Positions 50,445 to 62,372 of a stretch of 64,000 nt of DNA are shown here, piece after piece (the first letter of the stretch is position 1; each line of letters starts with the position of its first letter). Position numbers and translations under genes: made by a program. The DNA lies in assembly GCA_026400105.1 (NCBI GenBank), contig JAPLPQ010000099.1, positions 1 through 64,000 on the forward strand. The letters run 5' to 3'. This DNA comes from Burkholderiales bacterium. Its GTDB lineage: Bacteria > Pseudomonadota > Gammaproteobacteria > Burkholderiales > Burkholderiaceae_C. The notes under the pieces are model-generated. The model worked only from the letters and a program-made list of their open reading frames with translations, made no database searches and was not told where the DNA came from.

Positions 50445-52592
50445 ATGTCAGACGCCTTGTCCGCTCCGCCGCCGGCCACCGCCAGCAAGCCCCTGTCCGC
50501 GCCGCAAAAAGCGCTGCGCAAGCTCGGGCTGGTGCGCGCGATCGACCTTGCGCTGCACCTGCCGCTGCGCTACGAGGACGAGACCCGCATCGTGCGCCTG
50601 CGCGACGCGCGCGAGGGCGAGGAAGTCCAGATCGAGGGCATCGTGACCTCCTGCGAGCTCAGCCCCGGCCCGCGGCGCCAGCTGCTGGTGGTGCTCGATG
50701 ACGGCAGCGAGCGCTGCACGCTGCGCTTCTTCAGCTTCTATCCCTCGCACCAGAACACGCTGGCGGTCGGTGCCTGCATCCGGGCCCGTGGCGAGCTGCG
50801 CGGCGGCTTCCTGGGCTGGACCATGATGCATCCGACTTTTCGCGTCGCCGGTGGCGAGCTGCCCGATGCGCTGACCCCGGTCTATCCGACCAGCGCCGGA
50901 CTGCCACAGGCCTATCTGCGCCGCGCGGTGCTCGGCGGCCTTGACCGAGCCGACCTCGGCGACACCATTCCGCCCGAGGCCTTGGCGGACTGTCCGGGCC
51001 TGCGCCAGCGCCTGCCCGGCGGGGGGCAGGGCGCCTGGAGCTTGCGCGAAGCGCTGCATTTCCTGCATCACCCGACGCCCGATACCTCGCTGGCGGCGCT
51101 CGAGGACCGCAGCCATCCGGCCTGGCAGCGGCTCAAGGCCGAGGAGCTGCTGGCGCAGCAGCTGTCGCAGCACAAGTCCAAGCAGGAGCGCGACTTGCTG
51201 CGCGCGCCGGCCTTGCCCCGTCGCCCGGACGGGTTGGACCGGCAGCTGCTGGCGGTCCTGCCCTTCGGCCTGACCGGGGCCCAGGCCCGCGTCGTCGACG
51301 AGATCGCGACCGACCTGGCGCGTCCGGTGCCGATGCACCGCCTGCTGCAGGGCGATGTCGGCAGCGGCAAGACCGTGGTCGCGGCGCTGGCCGCCACGGT
51401 CGCGATCGAGGCCGGCTGGCAATGCGCGCTGATGGCGCCGACCGAGATCCTGGCCGAGCAGCATTTCAGCAAGCTGGTCGGCTGGCTCGAGCCGCTGCTG
51501 GCGCCGCTGGGCAAGTCGGTGGCCTGGCTGACCGGCAGCCAGAAAAAGAAGGAGCGTGCCGCCATGCTGGCGCGCATCGCCTCGGGCGAGGCCGCGCTGG
51601 TGGTCGGCACCCATGCCGTGATCCAGGATCAGGTCCAGTTCCAGAACCTGGCGCTGGCCGTGATCGACGAGCAGCACCGCTTCGGCGTCGCGCAGCGCCT
51701 GGCCTTGCGCGAGAAGATGCGCGACGCCGGCCTGGAGCCGCATCTGCTGATGATGAGCGCGACGCCGATCCCGCGCACGCTCGCGATGAGCTACTACGCC
51801 GACCTCGATGTCTCGACCATCGACGAGCTGCCGCCCGGACGCAGTCCGATCGTGACCAAGACCGTCTCCGACAGCCGGCGCGACGAGGTCATCGGCCGCA
51901 TCCGGGCCCAGGTCGCGCAGGGGCGCCAGGTCTACTGGGTCTGCCCCCTGATCGAGGAGAGCGAGGCGCTCGACCTCGGCAACGCGACCGCGACCCACCT
52001 CGAACTCAGCGCCGCGATGGAAGGCCTGCAAGACGCCGCCGGCCAGCCGCTGCGGGTTGGCCTGCTGCACTCGCGCATGCCGCCAGTCGAGAAGAAGGCC
52101 GTGATGGCGCTGTTCAGCGCCGGCCTGATGGGCGTGCTGGTCAGCACCACCGTGATCGAGGTCGGCGTCGACGTGCCCAACGCCTCGCTGATGGTGATCG
52201 AGCATGCCGAGCGTTTCGGCCTGAGCCAGTTGCACCAGTTGCGCGGCCGGGTCGGGCGCGGCGCGGCGGCCTCGGCCTGCCTGCTGCTGTATTCGACCAA
52301 CGAGTCCGGGCGCCTGAGCGAGACCGCGCGCGAGCGCCTGCGCGCCATGGCCGAGACCACCGACGGCTTCGAGATCGCCCGGCGCGACCTCGAGATCCGC
52401 GGGCCCGGCGAGTTCCTCGGTGCGCGCCAGTCGGGCGCGGCCATGCTGCGCTTTGCCGACCTCGCGACCGACATCCACCTGCTCGAATGGGCGCGTGCCT
52501 GGGCGCCTGTCATGCTCGAACGCTGGCCGCGCCTGGCGCAGCAGCATGTCGAGCGCTGGCTCGGCACAAAATCCGATTATCTGAAGGCCTGA
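50445..52592 (+). CDS. recG: ATP-dependent DNA helicase RecG
   Basis: RLLQGDVGSGKTVVAALAA; VIDEQHRFGVAQR; QLHQLRGRVGRG. Confidence 0.98.
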   Translation: MSDALSAPPPATASKPLSAPQKALRKLGLVRAIDLALHLPLRYEDETRIVRLRDAREGEEVQIEGIVTSCELSPGPRRQLLVVLDDGSERCTLRFFSFYPSHQNTLAVGACIRARGELRGGFLGWTMMHPTFRVAGGELPDALTPVYPTSAGLPQAYLRRAVLGGLDRADLGDTIPPEALADCPGLRQRLPGGGQGAWSLREALHFLHHPTPDTSLAALEDRSHPAWQRLKAEELLAQQLSQHKSKQERDLLRAPALPRRPDGLDRQLLAVLPFGLTGAQARVVDEIATDLARPVPMHRLLQGDVGSGKTVVAALAATVAIEAGWQCALMAPTEILAEQHFSKLVGWLEPLLAPLGKSVAWLTGSQKKKERAAMLARIASGEAALVVGTHAVIQDQVQFQNLALAVIDEQHRFGVAQRLALREKMRDAGLEPHLLMMSATPIPRTLAMSYYADLDVSTIDELPPGRSPIVTKTVSDSRRDEVIGRIRAQVAQGRQVYWVCPLIEESEALDLGNATATHLELSAAMEGLQDAAGQPLRVGLLHSRMPPVEKKAVMALFSAGLMGVLVSTTVIEVGVDVPNASLMVIEHAERFGLSQLHQLRGRVGRGAAASACLLLYSTNESGRLSETARERLRAMAETTDGFEIARRDLEIRGPGEFLGARQSGAAMLRFADLATDIHLLEWARAWAPVMLERWPRLAQQHVERWLGTKSDYLKA

Positions 52593-52599
52593 ATCCCAC

Positions 52600-53571
52600 A
52601 TGACGCTGACCGAACTCAAGTACATCGTCGCCGTCGCGCGCGAACGCCATTTCGGCAAGGCGGCCGAGGCCTGCTTCGTCTCCCAGCCCACGCTCAGCGT
52701 GGCGATCAAGAAGCTCGAGGAAGAGCTCGAGCTCAAGCTGTTCGAACGCAACGCCAGCGAGGTCGCCGTCACGCCGCTGGGCGAGGAGATCGTGCGCCAG
52801 GCCCAGGTCGTGCTCGAGCAGGCGGCCTCGATCAAGGAGATCGCCAAGCGCGGCAAGGACCCGCTCGCCGGTCCGCTGCGCCTGGGCGTGATCTTCACCA
52901 TCGGTCCTTACCTGCTGCCCGACCTGGTGCGCCAGGTGATCCAGCGCTCGCCCCAGATGCCGCTGATGCTGCAGGAGAACCTGACCGCCAAGCTGCTCGA
53001 GCAGCTGCGCCTGGGCGAGATCGACTGCGCCATCCTGGCCGAACCCTTCCCCGACACCAATCTCGCGATCGCGCCGCTCTACGACGAACCCTTCGTCGCG
53101 GTGGTGCCGGTGGCGCATGCGCTGGCGCAGCAGGAAGAGGTCACGGCCGAGCAGCTCAAGCAGGAAACCATGTTGCTGCTGGGCGCCGGTCACTGCTTTC
53201 GCGACCATGTGCTCGAGGTCTGTCCCGAGTTCGCCCGCTTCTCGAACGACGCCGAGGGTATCCGCAAGAGCTTCGAGGGCAGCTCGCTCGAGACCATCCG
53301 CCACATGGTCGCCGCCGGCATGGGCGTCACGCTGGTGCCGCGCCTGAGCGTGCCGAGCTCGGCGCTCGGCCCGGGTGCCAGGACCCTGCCGCCCGGATCG
53401 GGCCCGGGCGACGCCTCCTACCTGCGCTACCTGCCCTTTGCCGGCGAGCCGCCGACGCGCCGCGTCGTGCTGGCCTGGCGCCGCAGCTTCACGCGCTACG
53501 AGGCGATCGCCGCGCTGCGCAATGCCATCTACGCCTGCGAACTGCCGGGCGTCAAGAGACTGTCCGCATGA
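52600..53571 (+). CDS. oxyR: Hydrogen peroxide-responsive LysR regulator OxyR
   Basis: [43 protein letters not shown]; cysteine pair in [17 protein letters not shown]. Confidence 0.94.
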   Translation: MTLTELKYIVAVARERHFGKAAEACFVSQPTLSVAIKKLEEELELKLFERNASEVAVTPLGEEIVRQAQVVLEQAASIKEIAKRGKDPLAGPLRLGVIFTIGPYLLPDLVRQVIQRSPQMPLMLQENLTAKLLEQLRLGEIDCAILAEPFPDTNLAIAPLYDEPFVAVVPVAHALAQQEEVTAEQLKQETMLLLGAGHCFRDHVLEVCPEFARFSNDAEGIRKSFEGSSLETIRHMVAAGMGVTLVPRLSVPSSALGPGARTLPPGSGPGDASYLRYLPFAGEPPTRRVVLAWRRSFTRYEAIAALRNAIYACELPGVKRLSA

Positions 53572-54500
53572 ACCACACCCACGCTGCCGCGCTGGCGGCC
53601 TGGCGCGCCAAGCTCGCGCTCTACCTCGACCTGATCCGCTGGAACCGGCCCGCCGGCTGGTTGCTGCTGCTCTGGCCCACGCTGTCGGCGCTCTGGGTCG
53701 CTGCCGGCGGCTGGCCCGGCTGGCATCTGTTGCTGGTCTTCACGCTCGGCACCATCCTGATGCGCAGCGCGGGCTGCTGCATCAACGATGTCGCCGACCG
53801 CGACTTCGACCGCCATGTCAAGCGCACCGCGCAGCGCCCGATCACGAGCGGACGCATGTCGGTCCGGGAGGCGCTGGCCGTCGGCGCCGCGCTGGCCCTG
53901 CTGGCCTTCCTGCTGGTGCTGACCACCACGCCGGCGGCGATCCTGCTGTCCATTCCGGCGCTGGCGGTGGCGCTGCTCTATCCCTACGCCAAGCGTCATG
54001 TCTCGATGCCGCAGGCGGTGCTGGGCGTGGCCTTCAGCTTTGGCATCCCGATGGCTTTCGGCGTCATGCAGGTCGAGTCTGGAGTGGCTGCCTGGTCATG
54101 GGGCAGCCTGATGGCATCGGTGCCCTGGCAGGCCTGGGGCCTGGTCGTCAGCAACCTGTTCTGGGTGCTGGCCTACGACACCGAATACGCGATGGTCGAC
54201 CGCGACGACGACCTGCGCATCGGCATGAAGACCTCGGCCATCACGCTCGGGCGCTGGGATGTCGCGGGCGTGACCGCCTTCTACCTGCTGCACCTGGTGC
54301 TCTGGGCCTGGTTGCTCTGGCTCAAGGTCGGCGGCCCGGTGTTCGGCCTCGCGCTGGCGGCGGCGCTGGCCCAGGTGATCTGGCATTACGGCATGATCCG
54401 CGAGCGCACGCGCGAAGGCTGCTTTCGCGCCTTCCGCCTCAACCACTGGCTCGGGCTGACCCTGTTCCAGGGCGTGGCCGGCGGCTACGCCCTGAACTGA
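53568..54500 (+). CDS. ubiA: 4-hydroxybenzoate octaprenyltransferase
   Basis: [47 protein letters not shown] overlap with oxyR. Confidence 0.96.
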   Translation: MNHTHAAALAAWRAKLALYLDLIRWNRPAGWLLLLWPTLSALWVAAGGWPGWHLLLVFTLGTILMRSAGCCINDVADRDFDRHVKRTAQRPITSGRMSVREALAVGAALALLAFLLVLTTTPAAILLSIPALAVALLYPYAKRHVSMPQAVLGVAFSFGIPMAFGVMQVESGVAAWSWGSLMASVPWQAWGLVVSNLFWVLAYDTEYAMVDRDDDLRIGMKTSAITLGRWDVAGVTAFYLLHLVLWAWLLWLKVGGPVFGLALAAALAQVIWHYGMIRERTREGCFRAFRLNHWLGLTLFQGVAGGYALN

Positions 54501-54510
54501 CTCGGGTGAC

Positions 54511-55347
<837 letters not shown>

Positions 55348-55444
55348 GGGCGCCGATCTTACCCGCGCGCACCGGGTCCCGGCCGGGGTCGGGCCGGGCG
55401 GCGCAGGCCCTGGCGCGGTTGTCGCATTGGCCGGTAAAAACTCC

Positions 55445-55473
55445 TTGCCTAAATTGTGGAACTGGTAGATAAT
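55445..55473 (+). promoter_or_regulatory. Candidate sigma70 promoter for rplN operon
   Basis: TTGCCT (55445-55450), 17-bp spacer, GATAAT (55468-55473). Confidence 0.6.
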
Positions 55474-55624
55474 CGCTCTCTTCGCCCGTAGTGGGGGAAG
55501 TATCTGCCCAGCGAAGTCGGCCGGAGCGCGGTTGTTAACCGTGTGCTGGCTGCCAACGACGGGCCCAAGACTGATCGCCTGTGGCCGTGGTGGCCGCTGG
55601 GATTCAAGTTGGGACTTAAATCAA

Positions 55625-55993
55625 ATGATCCAAACGCAATCTCGACTCGATGTTGCAGACAACACGGGCGCCAAGTCCGTGATGTGCATCAAAGTGCTGG
55701 GCGGCTCCAAGCGCCGTTATGCCAGCGTGGGTGACATCATCAAAGTGACCATCAAGGAAGCCGCACCGCGTGGCCGCGTCAAAAAAGGCGAGGTTTACAA
55801 CGCTGTGGTCGTCCGTACTGCTGCCGGCATCCGCCGCGGCGATGGTGCCAAGGTGAAGTTCGACGGCAATGCTGCCGTTCTGCTCAATGCCAAGCTGGAG
55901 CCTATCGGCACCCGCATCTTCGGCCCCGTGACGCGTGAACTGCGTACCGAAAAGTTCATGAAGATCGTGTCCCTGGCCCCTGAGGTCCTGTAA
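55625..55993 (+). CDS. rplN: 50S ribosomal protein L14
   Basis: [33 protein letters not shown]. Confidence 0.99.
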   Translation: MIQTQSRLDVADNTGAKSVMCIKVLGGSKRRYASVGDIIKVTIKEAAPRGRVKKGEVYNAVVVRTAAGIRRGDGAKVKFDGNAAVLLNAKLEPIGTRIFGPVTRELRTEKFMKIVSLAPEVL

Positions 55994-56004
55994 GGAATCG
56001 ACAC

Positions 56005-56325
56005 ATGAACAAGATCCGTAAAGGCGACGAAGTCATCGTCATCGCTGGTCGCGACAAGGGCAAGCGTGGCACCGTGGTGCAGCGCGCTAACGAAGAGCGT
56101 CTGGTGGTTGAAGGCATCAACCTGGTCAAGAAGCACGCCAAGCCGAACCCCATGAAGGGCATCGCTGGCGGCATCGTCGACAAGACCATGCCTATCCACC
56201 AGTCCAACGTGGCTATCTTCAACGCCGCCACCGGCAAGGCCGATCGCGTCGGCGTCAAGGTGACTGAAGACGGCAAGAAAGTCCGCGTCTTCAAGTCTTC
56301 CGGCGAAGAAATCAAGGCAGCATGA
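56005..56325 (+). CDS. rplX: 50S ribosomal protein L24
   Basis: [24 protein letters not shown]. Confidence 0.99.
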   Translation: MNKIRKGDEVIVIAGRDKGKRGTVVQRANEERLVVEGINLVKKHAKPNPMKGIAGGIVDKTMPIHQSNVAIFNAATGKADRVGVKVTEDGKKVRVFKSSGEEIKAA

Positions 56326-56327
56326 CC

Positions 56328-56867
56328 ATGGCACGCTTTCAAGAAATCTACCGCGACAAGGTCGCACCGGCTCTGAAAGAGCAGTTCGGCTACAAGTCCG
56401 TCATGGAAGTGCCGCGCATCACCAAGATCACCCTGAACATGGGTGTGTCCGAAGCTGTTGCCGACAAGAAAGTCATGGACCACGCCGTCGGCGACCTGAC
56501 CAAGATCGCCGGTCAAAAGCCCGTCGTGACCAAGGCCCGCAAGGCTATCGCTGGTTTCAAGATCCGCGAACAACAGCCGATCGGCTGCATGGTCACCCTG
56601 CGTGGCGCCCAGATGTACGAATTCCTGGACCGTTTCGTCACCGTGGCTCTGCCGCGCGTGCGTGACTTCCGTGGTATCTCCGGCAAGTCTTTCGACGGCC
56701 GCGGCAACTACAACGTTGGCGTCAAAGAACAGATCATCTTCCCCGAAATCGAATACGACAAGGTGGATGCTCTGCGTGGTCTGAACATCAGCATCACGAC
56801 GACCGCCAAGACCGACGCCGAGTGCAAGGCACTGCTGGCTGGTTTCCGTTTCCCGTTCAAGAACTGA
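56328..56867 (+). CDS. rplE: 50S ribosomal protein L5
   Basis: [34 protein letters not shown]. Confidence 0.99.
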   Translation: MARFQEIYRDKVAPALKEQFGYKSVMEVPRITKITLNMGVSEAVADKKVMDHAVGDLTKIAGQKPVVTKARKAIAGFKIREQQPIGCMVTLRGAQMYEFLDRFVTVALPRVRDFRGISGKSFDGRGNYNVGVKEQIIFPEIEYDKVDALRGLNISITTTAKTDAECKALLAGFRFPFKN

Positions 56868-56875
56868 GGTGGTTT

Positions 56876-57181
56876 GTGGCTAAACAAGCTTTGCTCCAGC
56901 GCGAACTGAAGCGCGAGAAACTCGCCGCCAAGTTCGCCAACAAGTACAACGAGTTCAAGGCCATTGCCGGTGACGCCAAGCGTTCCGACGAAGAGCGTGA
57001 TGCAGCCCGTCTGGGCCTGCAGAAACTGCCCCGCAATGCCAACCCGACCCGCCAGCACAACCGTTGCGAAATCACCGGTCGTCCCCGTGGCACCTTCCGT
57101 CAGTTCGGTCTGGCACGTGCCAAGGTTCGTGAACTGGCTTTTGCCGGCGAAATCCCCGGCGTGACCAAGGCCAGCTGGTAA
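56876..57181 (+). CDS. rpsN: 30S ribosomal protein S14 (GTG start)
   Basis: [32 protein letters not shown] at 56876. Confidence 0.97.
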   Translation: MAKQALLQRELKREKLAAKFANKYNEFKAIAGDAKRSDEERDAARLGLQKLPRNANPTRQHNRCEITGRPRGTFRQFGLARAKVRELAFAGEIPGVTKASW

Positions 57182-57200
57182 GGCGCAAGGAGTACCCCAA

Positions 57201-57596
57201 ATGAGCATGAGTGATCCTATCGCCGATATGCTGACCCGCATCCGTAACGCACAGATGGTCGCCAAGTCCATCGTGGCAATGCCGTCTTCCAAAGTGAAGA
57301 CCGCCATCGCCCAAGTGCTGAAGGACGAAGGTTACATTGACGGATTCCAAGTCAAGACCGAAGCCGGCAAGAGCCAGCTCGAAATCGCCCTCAAGTACTA
57401 CGCTGGCCGTCCGGTCATCGAGCGTATCGAGCGCGTCAGCCGTCCTGGTCTGCGTGTCTACAAGGGCACCAAGGACATCCCCCAGGTCCAAAACGGCCTG
57501 GGCGTCGCTATCGTCACCACCCCCCAGGGCGTGATGACCGATCGCAAAGCGCGCGCTGCCGGTGTCGGCGGTGAAGTTCTGTGTTTCGTCGCCTAA
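57201..57596 (+). CDS. rpsH: 30S ribosomal protein S8
   Basis: [33 protein letters not shown]. Confidence 0.99.
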   Translation: MSMSDPIADMLTRIRNAQMVAKSIVAMPSSKVKTAIAQVLKDEGYIDGFQVKTEAGKSQLEIALKYYAGRPVIERIERVSRPGLRVYKGTKDIPQVQNGLGVAIVTTPQGVMTDRKARAAGVGGEVLCFVA

Positions 57597-57620
57597 CGCG
57601 CGCATTGAGGAGTATCTGAA

Positions 57621-58154
57621 ATGTCTCGTGTAGGTAAGCAGGCAGTCACCATTCCGCAAGGCGTGGAAGTGGCCATCAAGCCCGAAACCATCAGCGTCAA
57701 GGGTGCCCTGGGCGCCATGGAGCTGGCTCAGAACGCGCTGGTCAAGGTCGAAAGCGTTGACGGCAAACTGTCGTTCAGCCCGATCGGCGAATCGCGTGAA
57801 GCCAATGCAATGAGCGGCACCATCCGCCAGTTGGTCAACAACATGGTCAATGGTGTGAGCAAGGGCTTCGAGAAGAAGCTGACCCTGATCGGCGTGGGCT
57901 ACAAAGCCGCCGCCTCGGGCAACAAGCTCAACCTGGCTGTTGGTTTCTCGCACCCGGTGAACATCGAGATGCCTGCTGGCATCACGGTCGCCACCCCGAC
58001 CCCGACCGAAGTCGTGATCAAGGGCGCTGACCGTCAGCGTGTTGGCCAGATCGCTTCTGAAGTCCGTGCCGTGCGTCCTCCCGAGCCTTACAAGGGCAAG
58101 GGCATCCGTTACTCGGATGAGAAGGTCGTGATCAAAGAGACCAAGAAGAAATAA
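57621..58154 (+). CDS. rplF: 50S ribosomal protein L6
   Basis: [31 protein letters not shown]. Confidence 0.99.
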   Translation: MSRVGKQAVTIPQGVEVAIKPETISVKGALGAMELAQNALVKVESVDGKLSFSPIGESREANAMSGTIRQLVNNMVNGVSKGFEKKLTLIGVGYKAAASGNKLNLAVGFSHPVNIEMPAGITVATPTPTEVVIKGADRQRVGQIASEVRAVRPPEPYKGKGIRYSDEKVVIKETKKK

Positions 58155-58165
58155 GGACTGCGAAC

Positions 58166-58522
58166 ATGTTGACGAAAAAAGAACAGCGTTTGCGCCGTGC
58201 CCGTCAGACCCGCATCCGCATTGCACAGCAAGGCGCCGTTCGTCTGACCGTGAACCGTACCAACCTGCACATCTATGCCAGCGTCATCTCTGGCGACGGC
58301 AGCAAGGTGCTGGCTTCGGCCTCCACCGTCGAAGCAGAAGTGCGTGCTCAGCTGGGCAATGGCGGCAACAAGGCTGCGGCCGAGCTGATCGGTAAGCGCA
58401 TCGCTGAAAAAGCGAAGGCTGCTGGCATCGAGAAAGTGGCCTTCGACCGTTCGGGCTTCGCCTACCACGGCCGTGTCAAAGCCCTGGCAGACGCCGCGCG
58501 TGAAGCCGGCCTGCAATTCTGA
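58166..58522 (+). CDS. rplR: 50S ribosomal protein L18
   Basis: [38 protein letters not shown]. Confidence 0.99.
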   Translation: MLTKKEQRLRRARQTRIRIAQQGAVRLTVNRTNLHIYASVISGDGSKVLASASTVEAEVRAQLGNGGNKAAAELIGKRIAEKAKAAGIEKVAFDRSGFAYHGRVKALADAAREAGLQF

Positions 58523-58539
58523 TTGGACGGGATACGCAA

Positions 58540-59055
58540 ATGGCTAAATTTCAAGCTAACGTGAAGAGCGAAGCTGACGACGGCTTGCGCGAAAAGATGA
58601 TTGCTGTCAACCGCGTGACCAAAGTGGTCAAGGGCGGTCGCATCATGGCTTTCGCCGCACTGACCGTGGTTGGCGATGGCGACGGCCGCGTCGGTATGGG
58701 CAAGGGCAAGTCCCGCGAAGTGCCGGCCGCTGTGCAAAAGGGCATGGACGAAGCCCGCCGCAACATGATCAAGGTTTCGCTGAAGAATGGCTCCCTGCAC
58801 CATGCAGTCAAGGGTCACCACGGCGCAGCCAACGTCATGATGCTGCCGGCCGCCAAGGGTACCGGCATCATCGCCGGCGGCCCGATGCGCGCTGTCTTCG
58901 AAGTGCTGGGCATCACCGACGTCGTGGCCAAGAGCCATGGCTCGAGCAACCCTTACAACCTGGTCCGCGCCACTCTGGACGCTCTGAAGAACTCGACCAC
59001 CCCGTCTAGCGTCGCTTCCAAGCGCGGCAAGTCGGTGGAAGAGATTCTGGGCTGA
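58540..59055 (+). CDS. rpsE: 30S ribosomal protein S5
   Basis: [51 protein letters not shown]. Confidence 0.99.
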   Translation: MAKFQANVKSEADDGLREKMIAVNRVTKVVKGGRIMAFAALTVVGDGDGRVGMGKGKSREVPAAVQKGMDEARRNMIKVSLKNGSLHHAVKGHHGAANVMMLPAAKGTGIIAGGPMRAVFEVLGITDVVAKSHGSSNPYNLVRATLDALKNSTTPSSVASKRGKSVEEILG

Positions 59056-59066
59056 TGGGAGAGATC

Positions 59067-59249
59067 ATGACTGCCAATAACACCATCAAGGTTCAACTGG
59101 TTCGCAGCCCCATCGGCTGCAAAGAGGACCATCGCGCCACCGTGCGCGGACTGGGCCTGCGCAAAATCAACAGCACCAGCGAACTGCAGGACACCCCTGC
59201 AGTGCGCGGCATGATCAACAAGATCAGTTATCTGATCAAAGTGATCTGA
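59067..59249 (+). CDS. rpmD: 50S ribosomal protein L30
   Basis: [60 protein letters not shown]. Confidence 0.98.
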   Translation: MTANNTIKVQLVRSPIGCKEDHRATVRGLGLRKINSTSELQDTPAVRGMINKISYLIKVI

Positions 59250-59262
59250 TCGGAGTCAAGAC

Positions 59263-59694
59263 ATGGAACTCAACACTCTCAAGCCCGCTGCCGGTGCCAA
59301 GCACGCCAAGCGTCGCGTGGGCCGTGGCATTGGCTCCGGTCTCGGCAAGACCGCTGGCCGTGGCCACAAGGGCCAAAAGTCGCGTTCGGGCGGCTACCAC
59401 AAGGTCGGTTTCGAAGGCGGTCAAATGCCTTTGCAACGCCGACTGCCCAAGCGTGGCTTCAAGTCCCAGACTCTGAAGTACAACGCCGAAGTGACTCTGT
59501 CCGACCTGCAAGCCCTGGGCGTTGCAGAAGTCGATCTGCTGACTCTCAAAGCCGCCGGTCTCGTGCCGGAAATGGCCAAGAAGGTCAAGGTCATCAAGAC
59601 CGGTGAACTGACTCTGGCTGTTAAGCTGACTAACGTCGGCGCAACTGCTGGCGCCAAGGAAGCCATCGAAGCCGCTGGCGGCTCGTTGGTTTGA
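59263..59694 (+). CDS. rplO: 50S ribosomal protein L15
   Basis: [44 protein letters not shown]. Confidence 0.99.
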   Translation: MELNTLKPAAGAKHAKRRVGRGIGSGLGKTAGRGHKGQKSRSGGYHKVGFEGGQMPLQRRLPKRGFKSQTLKYNAEVTLSDLQALGVAEVDLLTLKAAGLVPEMAKKVKVIKTGELTLAVKLTNVGATAGAKEAIEAAGGSLV

Positions 59695-59717
59695 TCGGGT
59701 TTTAACCGGAACTGCTC

Positions 59718-61037
59718 GTGGCCACTAACGCTGCAACCCTCGCGAAGACAGGCAAGTTCGGCGACCTCCGTCGTCGACTCGTATTCTTGCTGCTGGCATT
59801 GGTCGTCTACCGCATCGGGGCTCATATCCCGGTGCCAGGTATCAACCCCGACCAGCTGGCCCAGCTCTTCAAGGGCCAGCAGGGCGGCATCCTGAACCTG
59901 TTCAACATGTTCTCGGGCGGAGCGCTGTCGCGTTTCACCGTGTTCGCGTTGGGGATCATGCCCTACATCTCGGCTTCCATCGTCATGCAGCTCATGGGCT
60001 ATGTATTGCCCGCTTTTGAGCAAATGAAGAAGGAAGGCGAAGCTGGCAAGCGCAAGATCACGCAGTACACCCGCATCGGCACCGTGGGCCTCGCCATTTT
60101 CCAGTCGCTCGGCATTGCCATGGCACTGGAAGGTACGCAAGGCCTGGTGATCGACCCTGGTTTTGGCTTCCGCCTGACCACCGTCGTGACCCTGGTCGCC
60201 GGTACGATGTTCCTGATGTGGCTGGGTGAGCAAATCACCGAACGTGGCCTGGGCAACGGTATCTCGATCCTTATCTTTGCCGGTATCGCTGCGGGTCTCC
60301 CCAACGCTATCGGCGGCCTGTTCGAACTGGTTCGCACCGGCGCGATGGCTCCCCTGGCGGCGATCTTCATCGTCGCCCTGGTGATCCTCGTGACCTACTT
60401 CGTGGTGTTCGTCGAGCGCGGACAACGCAAGATCCTGGTGAATTACGCACGCCGTCAGGTGGGCAACAAGGTGTATGGCGGTCAATCGTCGCATCTGCCG
60501 CTCAAGCTGAACATGGCTGGCGTGATTCCCCCGATCTTCGCTTCGTCCATCATCCTGCTGCCCACTACCGTGGTGAGCTGGGTCAGTACCGGTGACGGTA
60601 CGCGCTGGTTGCGCGACATTGCTTCGGCACTGTCGCCGGGACAGCCGATCTATGTGGCGTTCTACGCTGCAGCGATCGTGTTCTTCTGCTTCTTCTACAC
60701 CGCGCTGGTATTCAACAGCCGGGAGACCGCAGATAACCTGAAGAAGAGTGGTGCGTTCATTCCGGGCATTCGCCCGGGTGACCAGACTGCCAGGCATATC
60801 GACAAGGTGCTGGTGCGCTTGACGCTGGCTGGTGCGATCTACATCACGCTGGTCTGTCTGCTGCCGGAGTTCCTGATCCTGAAGTACAACGTTCCGTTCT
60901 ACTTCGGCGGTACTTCGCTGCTGATCATCGTGGTGGTGACCATGGACTTCATGGCCCAGGTGCAAAACTACCTGATGTCGCAACAGTACGAGTCCTTGTT
61001 GAAAAAGGCCAACTTTAAGGCAGCCCCGGGTGTCTGA
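59718..61037 (+). CDS. secY: Preprotein translocase subunit SecY (GTG start)
   Basis: [28 protein letters not shown]; 439 aa. Confidence 0.99.
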   Translation: MATNAATLAKTGKFGDLRRRLVFLLLALVVYRIGAHIPVPGINPDQLAQLFKGQQGGILNLFNMFSGGALSRFTVFALGIMPYISASIVMQLMGYVLPAFEQMKKEGEAGKRKITQYTRIGTVGLAIFQSLGIAMALEGTQGLVIDPGFGFRLTTVVTLVAGTMFLMWLGEQITERGLGNGISILIFAGIAAGLPNAIGGLFELVRTGAMAPLAAIFIVALVILVTYFVVFVERGQRKILVNYARRQVGNKVYGGQSSHLPLKLNMAGVIPPIFASSIILLPTTVVSWVSTGDGTRWLRDIASALSPGQPIYVAFYAAAIVFFCFFYTALVFNSRETADNLKKSGAFIPGIRPGDQTARHIDKVLVRLTLAGAIYITLVCLLPEFLILKYNVPFYFGGTSLLIIVVVTMDFMAQVQNYLMSQQYESLLKKANFKAAPGV

Positions 61038-61040
61038 GAA

Positions 61041-61259
61041 ATGGCCAAGGATGATGTGATTGAGATGCTGGGCGAGGTGTTAGAAAACCTCCCCAACGCC
61101 ACGTTCCGGGTCAAGCTGGAAAACGGGCACGTGGTCTTGGGCCACATTTCGGGCAAGATGCGCATGCACTACATACGTATCCTGCCTGGTGACAAGGTCA
61201 AGGTCGAATTGACGCCCTATGACCTTACGCGTGCCCGGATCGTGTTCCGCGCCAAGTAA
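61041..61259 (+). CDS. infA: Translation initiation factor IF-1
   Basis: [41 protein letters not shown]. Confidence 0.98.
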   Translation: MAKDDVIEMLGEVLENLPNATFRVKLENGHVVLGHISGKMRMHYIRILPGDKVKVELTPYDLTRARIVFRAK

Positions 61260-61289
61260 AGAGTTTTGAGATTTCTTCAGGAGAATGAC

Positions 61290-61403
61290 ATGAGAGTTTC
61301 GGCTTCGGTCAAGAAAATGTGCCGCAACTGTAAGATCATCCGTCGCCATGGCGTCGTGCGCGTTATTTGCACCGACCCGCGACACAAGCAGCGTCAAGGC
61401 TGA
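61290..61403 (+). CDS. rpmJ: 50S ribosomal protein L36
   Basis: [37 protein letters not shown], 37 aa; absent from the ORF track because of its length. Confidence 0.98.
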   Translation: MRVSASVKKMCRNCKIIRRHGVVRVICTDPRHKQRQG

Positions 61404-61421
61404 TAGGTTTAAGGGACCACC

Positions 61422-61787
61422 ATGGCACGTATTGCTGGTATCAACATTCCGCCTCACAAGCACGCCGAAATCGGCCTGACTTCCATCTTCGGTATCGGCC
61501 GCACCCGTGCGCGCCAGATCTGCGAAGCTTGTGGCATCGACTACAACAAGAAGATCAAGGATCTGTCCGACGCCGAACTCGAAAAAGTTCGTGACGTGGT
61601 CAACTCCTACACGATCGAAGGCGACCTGCGCCGCGAAACCACGATGAACATCAAGCGTTTGATGGACATCGGTTGCTACCGCGGTTTCCGTCATCGCCGC
61701 GGCCTGCCGGTCCGCGGTCAGCGCACCAAGACCAACGCTCGTACCCGCAAGGGCCCGCGCAAGGCAGCACAGTCGCTGAAGAAATAA
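61422..61787 (+). CDS. rpsM: 30S ribosomal protein S13
   Basis: [34 protein letters not shown]. Confidence 0.99.
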   Translation: MARIAGINIPPHKHAEIGLTSIFGIGRTRARQICEACGIDYNKKIKDLSDAELEKVRDVVNSYTIEGDLRRETTMNIKRLMDIGCYRGFRHRRGLPVRGQRTKTNARTRKGPRKAAQSLKK

Positions 61788-61806
61788 ACCGGATTGAAGG
61801 ATCACC

Positions 61807-62211
61807 ATGGCTAAGCAACAATCCAGCAGCGCCGCCGCCCGCGTGCGCAAGAAGGTTCGTAAGAACATTGCTGACGGCATCGCGCATGTCCACGCTTCGT
61901 TCAACAACACGATCATCACCATCACCGACCGCCAGGGCAATGCCCTGTCGTGGGCTTCGTCGGGTGGCCAGGGCTTCAAGGGTTCGCGCAAGTCGACTCC
62001 TTTCGCAGCTCAGGTCGCTTCCGAAGTGGCTGGTCGTGCCGCGATCGAACAGGGCATCAAGAACCTTGACGTCGAAATCAAGGGCCCGGGTCCGGGTCGC
62101 GAATCCTCGGTGCGCGCCCTCGGCGCCCTGGGTATCCGCATCTCCTCGATCTCCGACGTGACCCCGGTGCCGCACAACGGCTGCCGTCCGCAAAAGCGTC
62201 GTCGTATCTGA
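61807..62211 (+). CDS. rpsK: 30S ribosomal protein S11
   Basis: [40 protein letters not shown]. Confidence 0.99.
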   Translation: MAKQQSSSAAARVRKKVRKNIADGIAHVHASFNNTIITITDRQGNALSWASSGGQGFKGSRKSTPFAAQVASEVAGRAAIEQGIKNLDVEIKGPGPGRESSVRALGALGIRISSISDVTPVPHNGCRPQKRRRI

Positions 62212-62215
62212 TCGC

Positions 62216-62243
62216 TTGCCGATCGGTACGAGAGCGCTATAAT
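62216..62243 (+). promoter_or_regulatory. Strong candidate internal sigma70 promoter upstream of rpsD
   Basis: TTGCCG (62216-62221), 16-bp spacer, consensus TATAAT (62238-62243). Confidence 0.7.
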
Positions 62244-62264
62244 CCAAGGCTTTTGTTTTGGTCG

Positions 62265-62351
62265 CCACCGCAGCGTCGCTGCGGTGGTGTTTGTCGTTAA
62301 GACCACCGCCACCCCGTGTCTGGGGCGGCTCCCGCAAGTCAACGCTTGCGG
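62265..62351 (+). promoter_or_regulatory. Structured leader between rpsK and rpsD with alternative hairpins (candidate attenuator or S4-responsive leader)
   Basis: CCACCGCAGC/GCTGCGGTGG 10-bp stem; competing GCGGTGGT/ACCACCGC 8-bp stem; CCGCAAG/CTTGCGG stem just before the rpsD SD. Confidence 0.6.
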
Positions 62352-62372
62352 CAGTGCATAAAAGGAATCAAC

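Noticed and set aside
50448-52901. 817-aa minus-strand ORF antisense to recG
   Set aside because: RecG is certain on the plus strand; the antisense frame has no recognisable domain.
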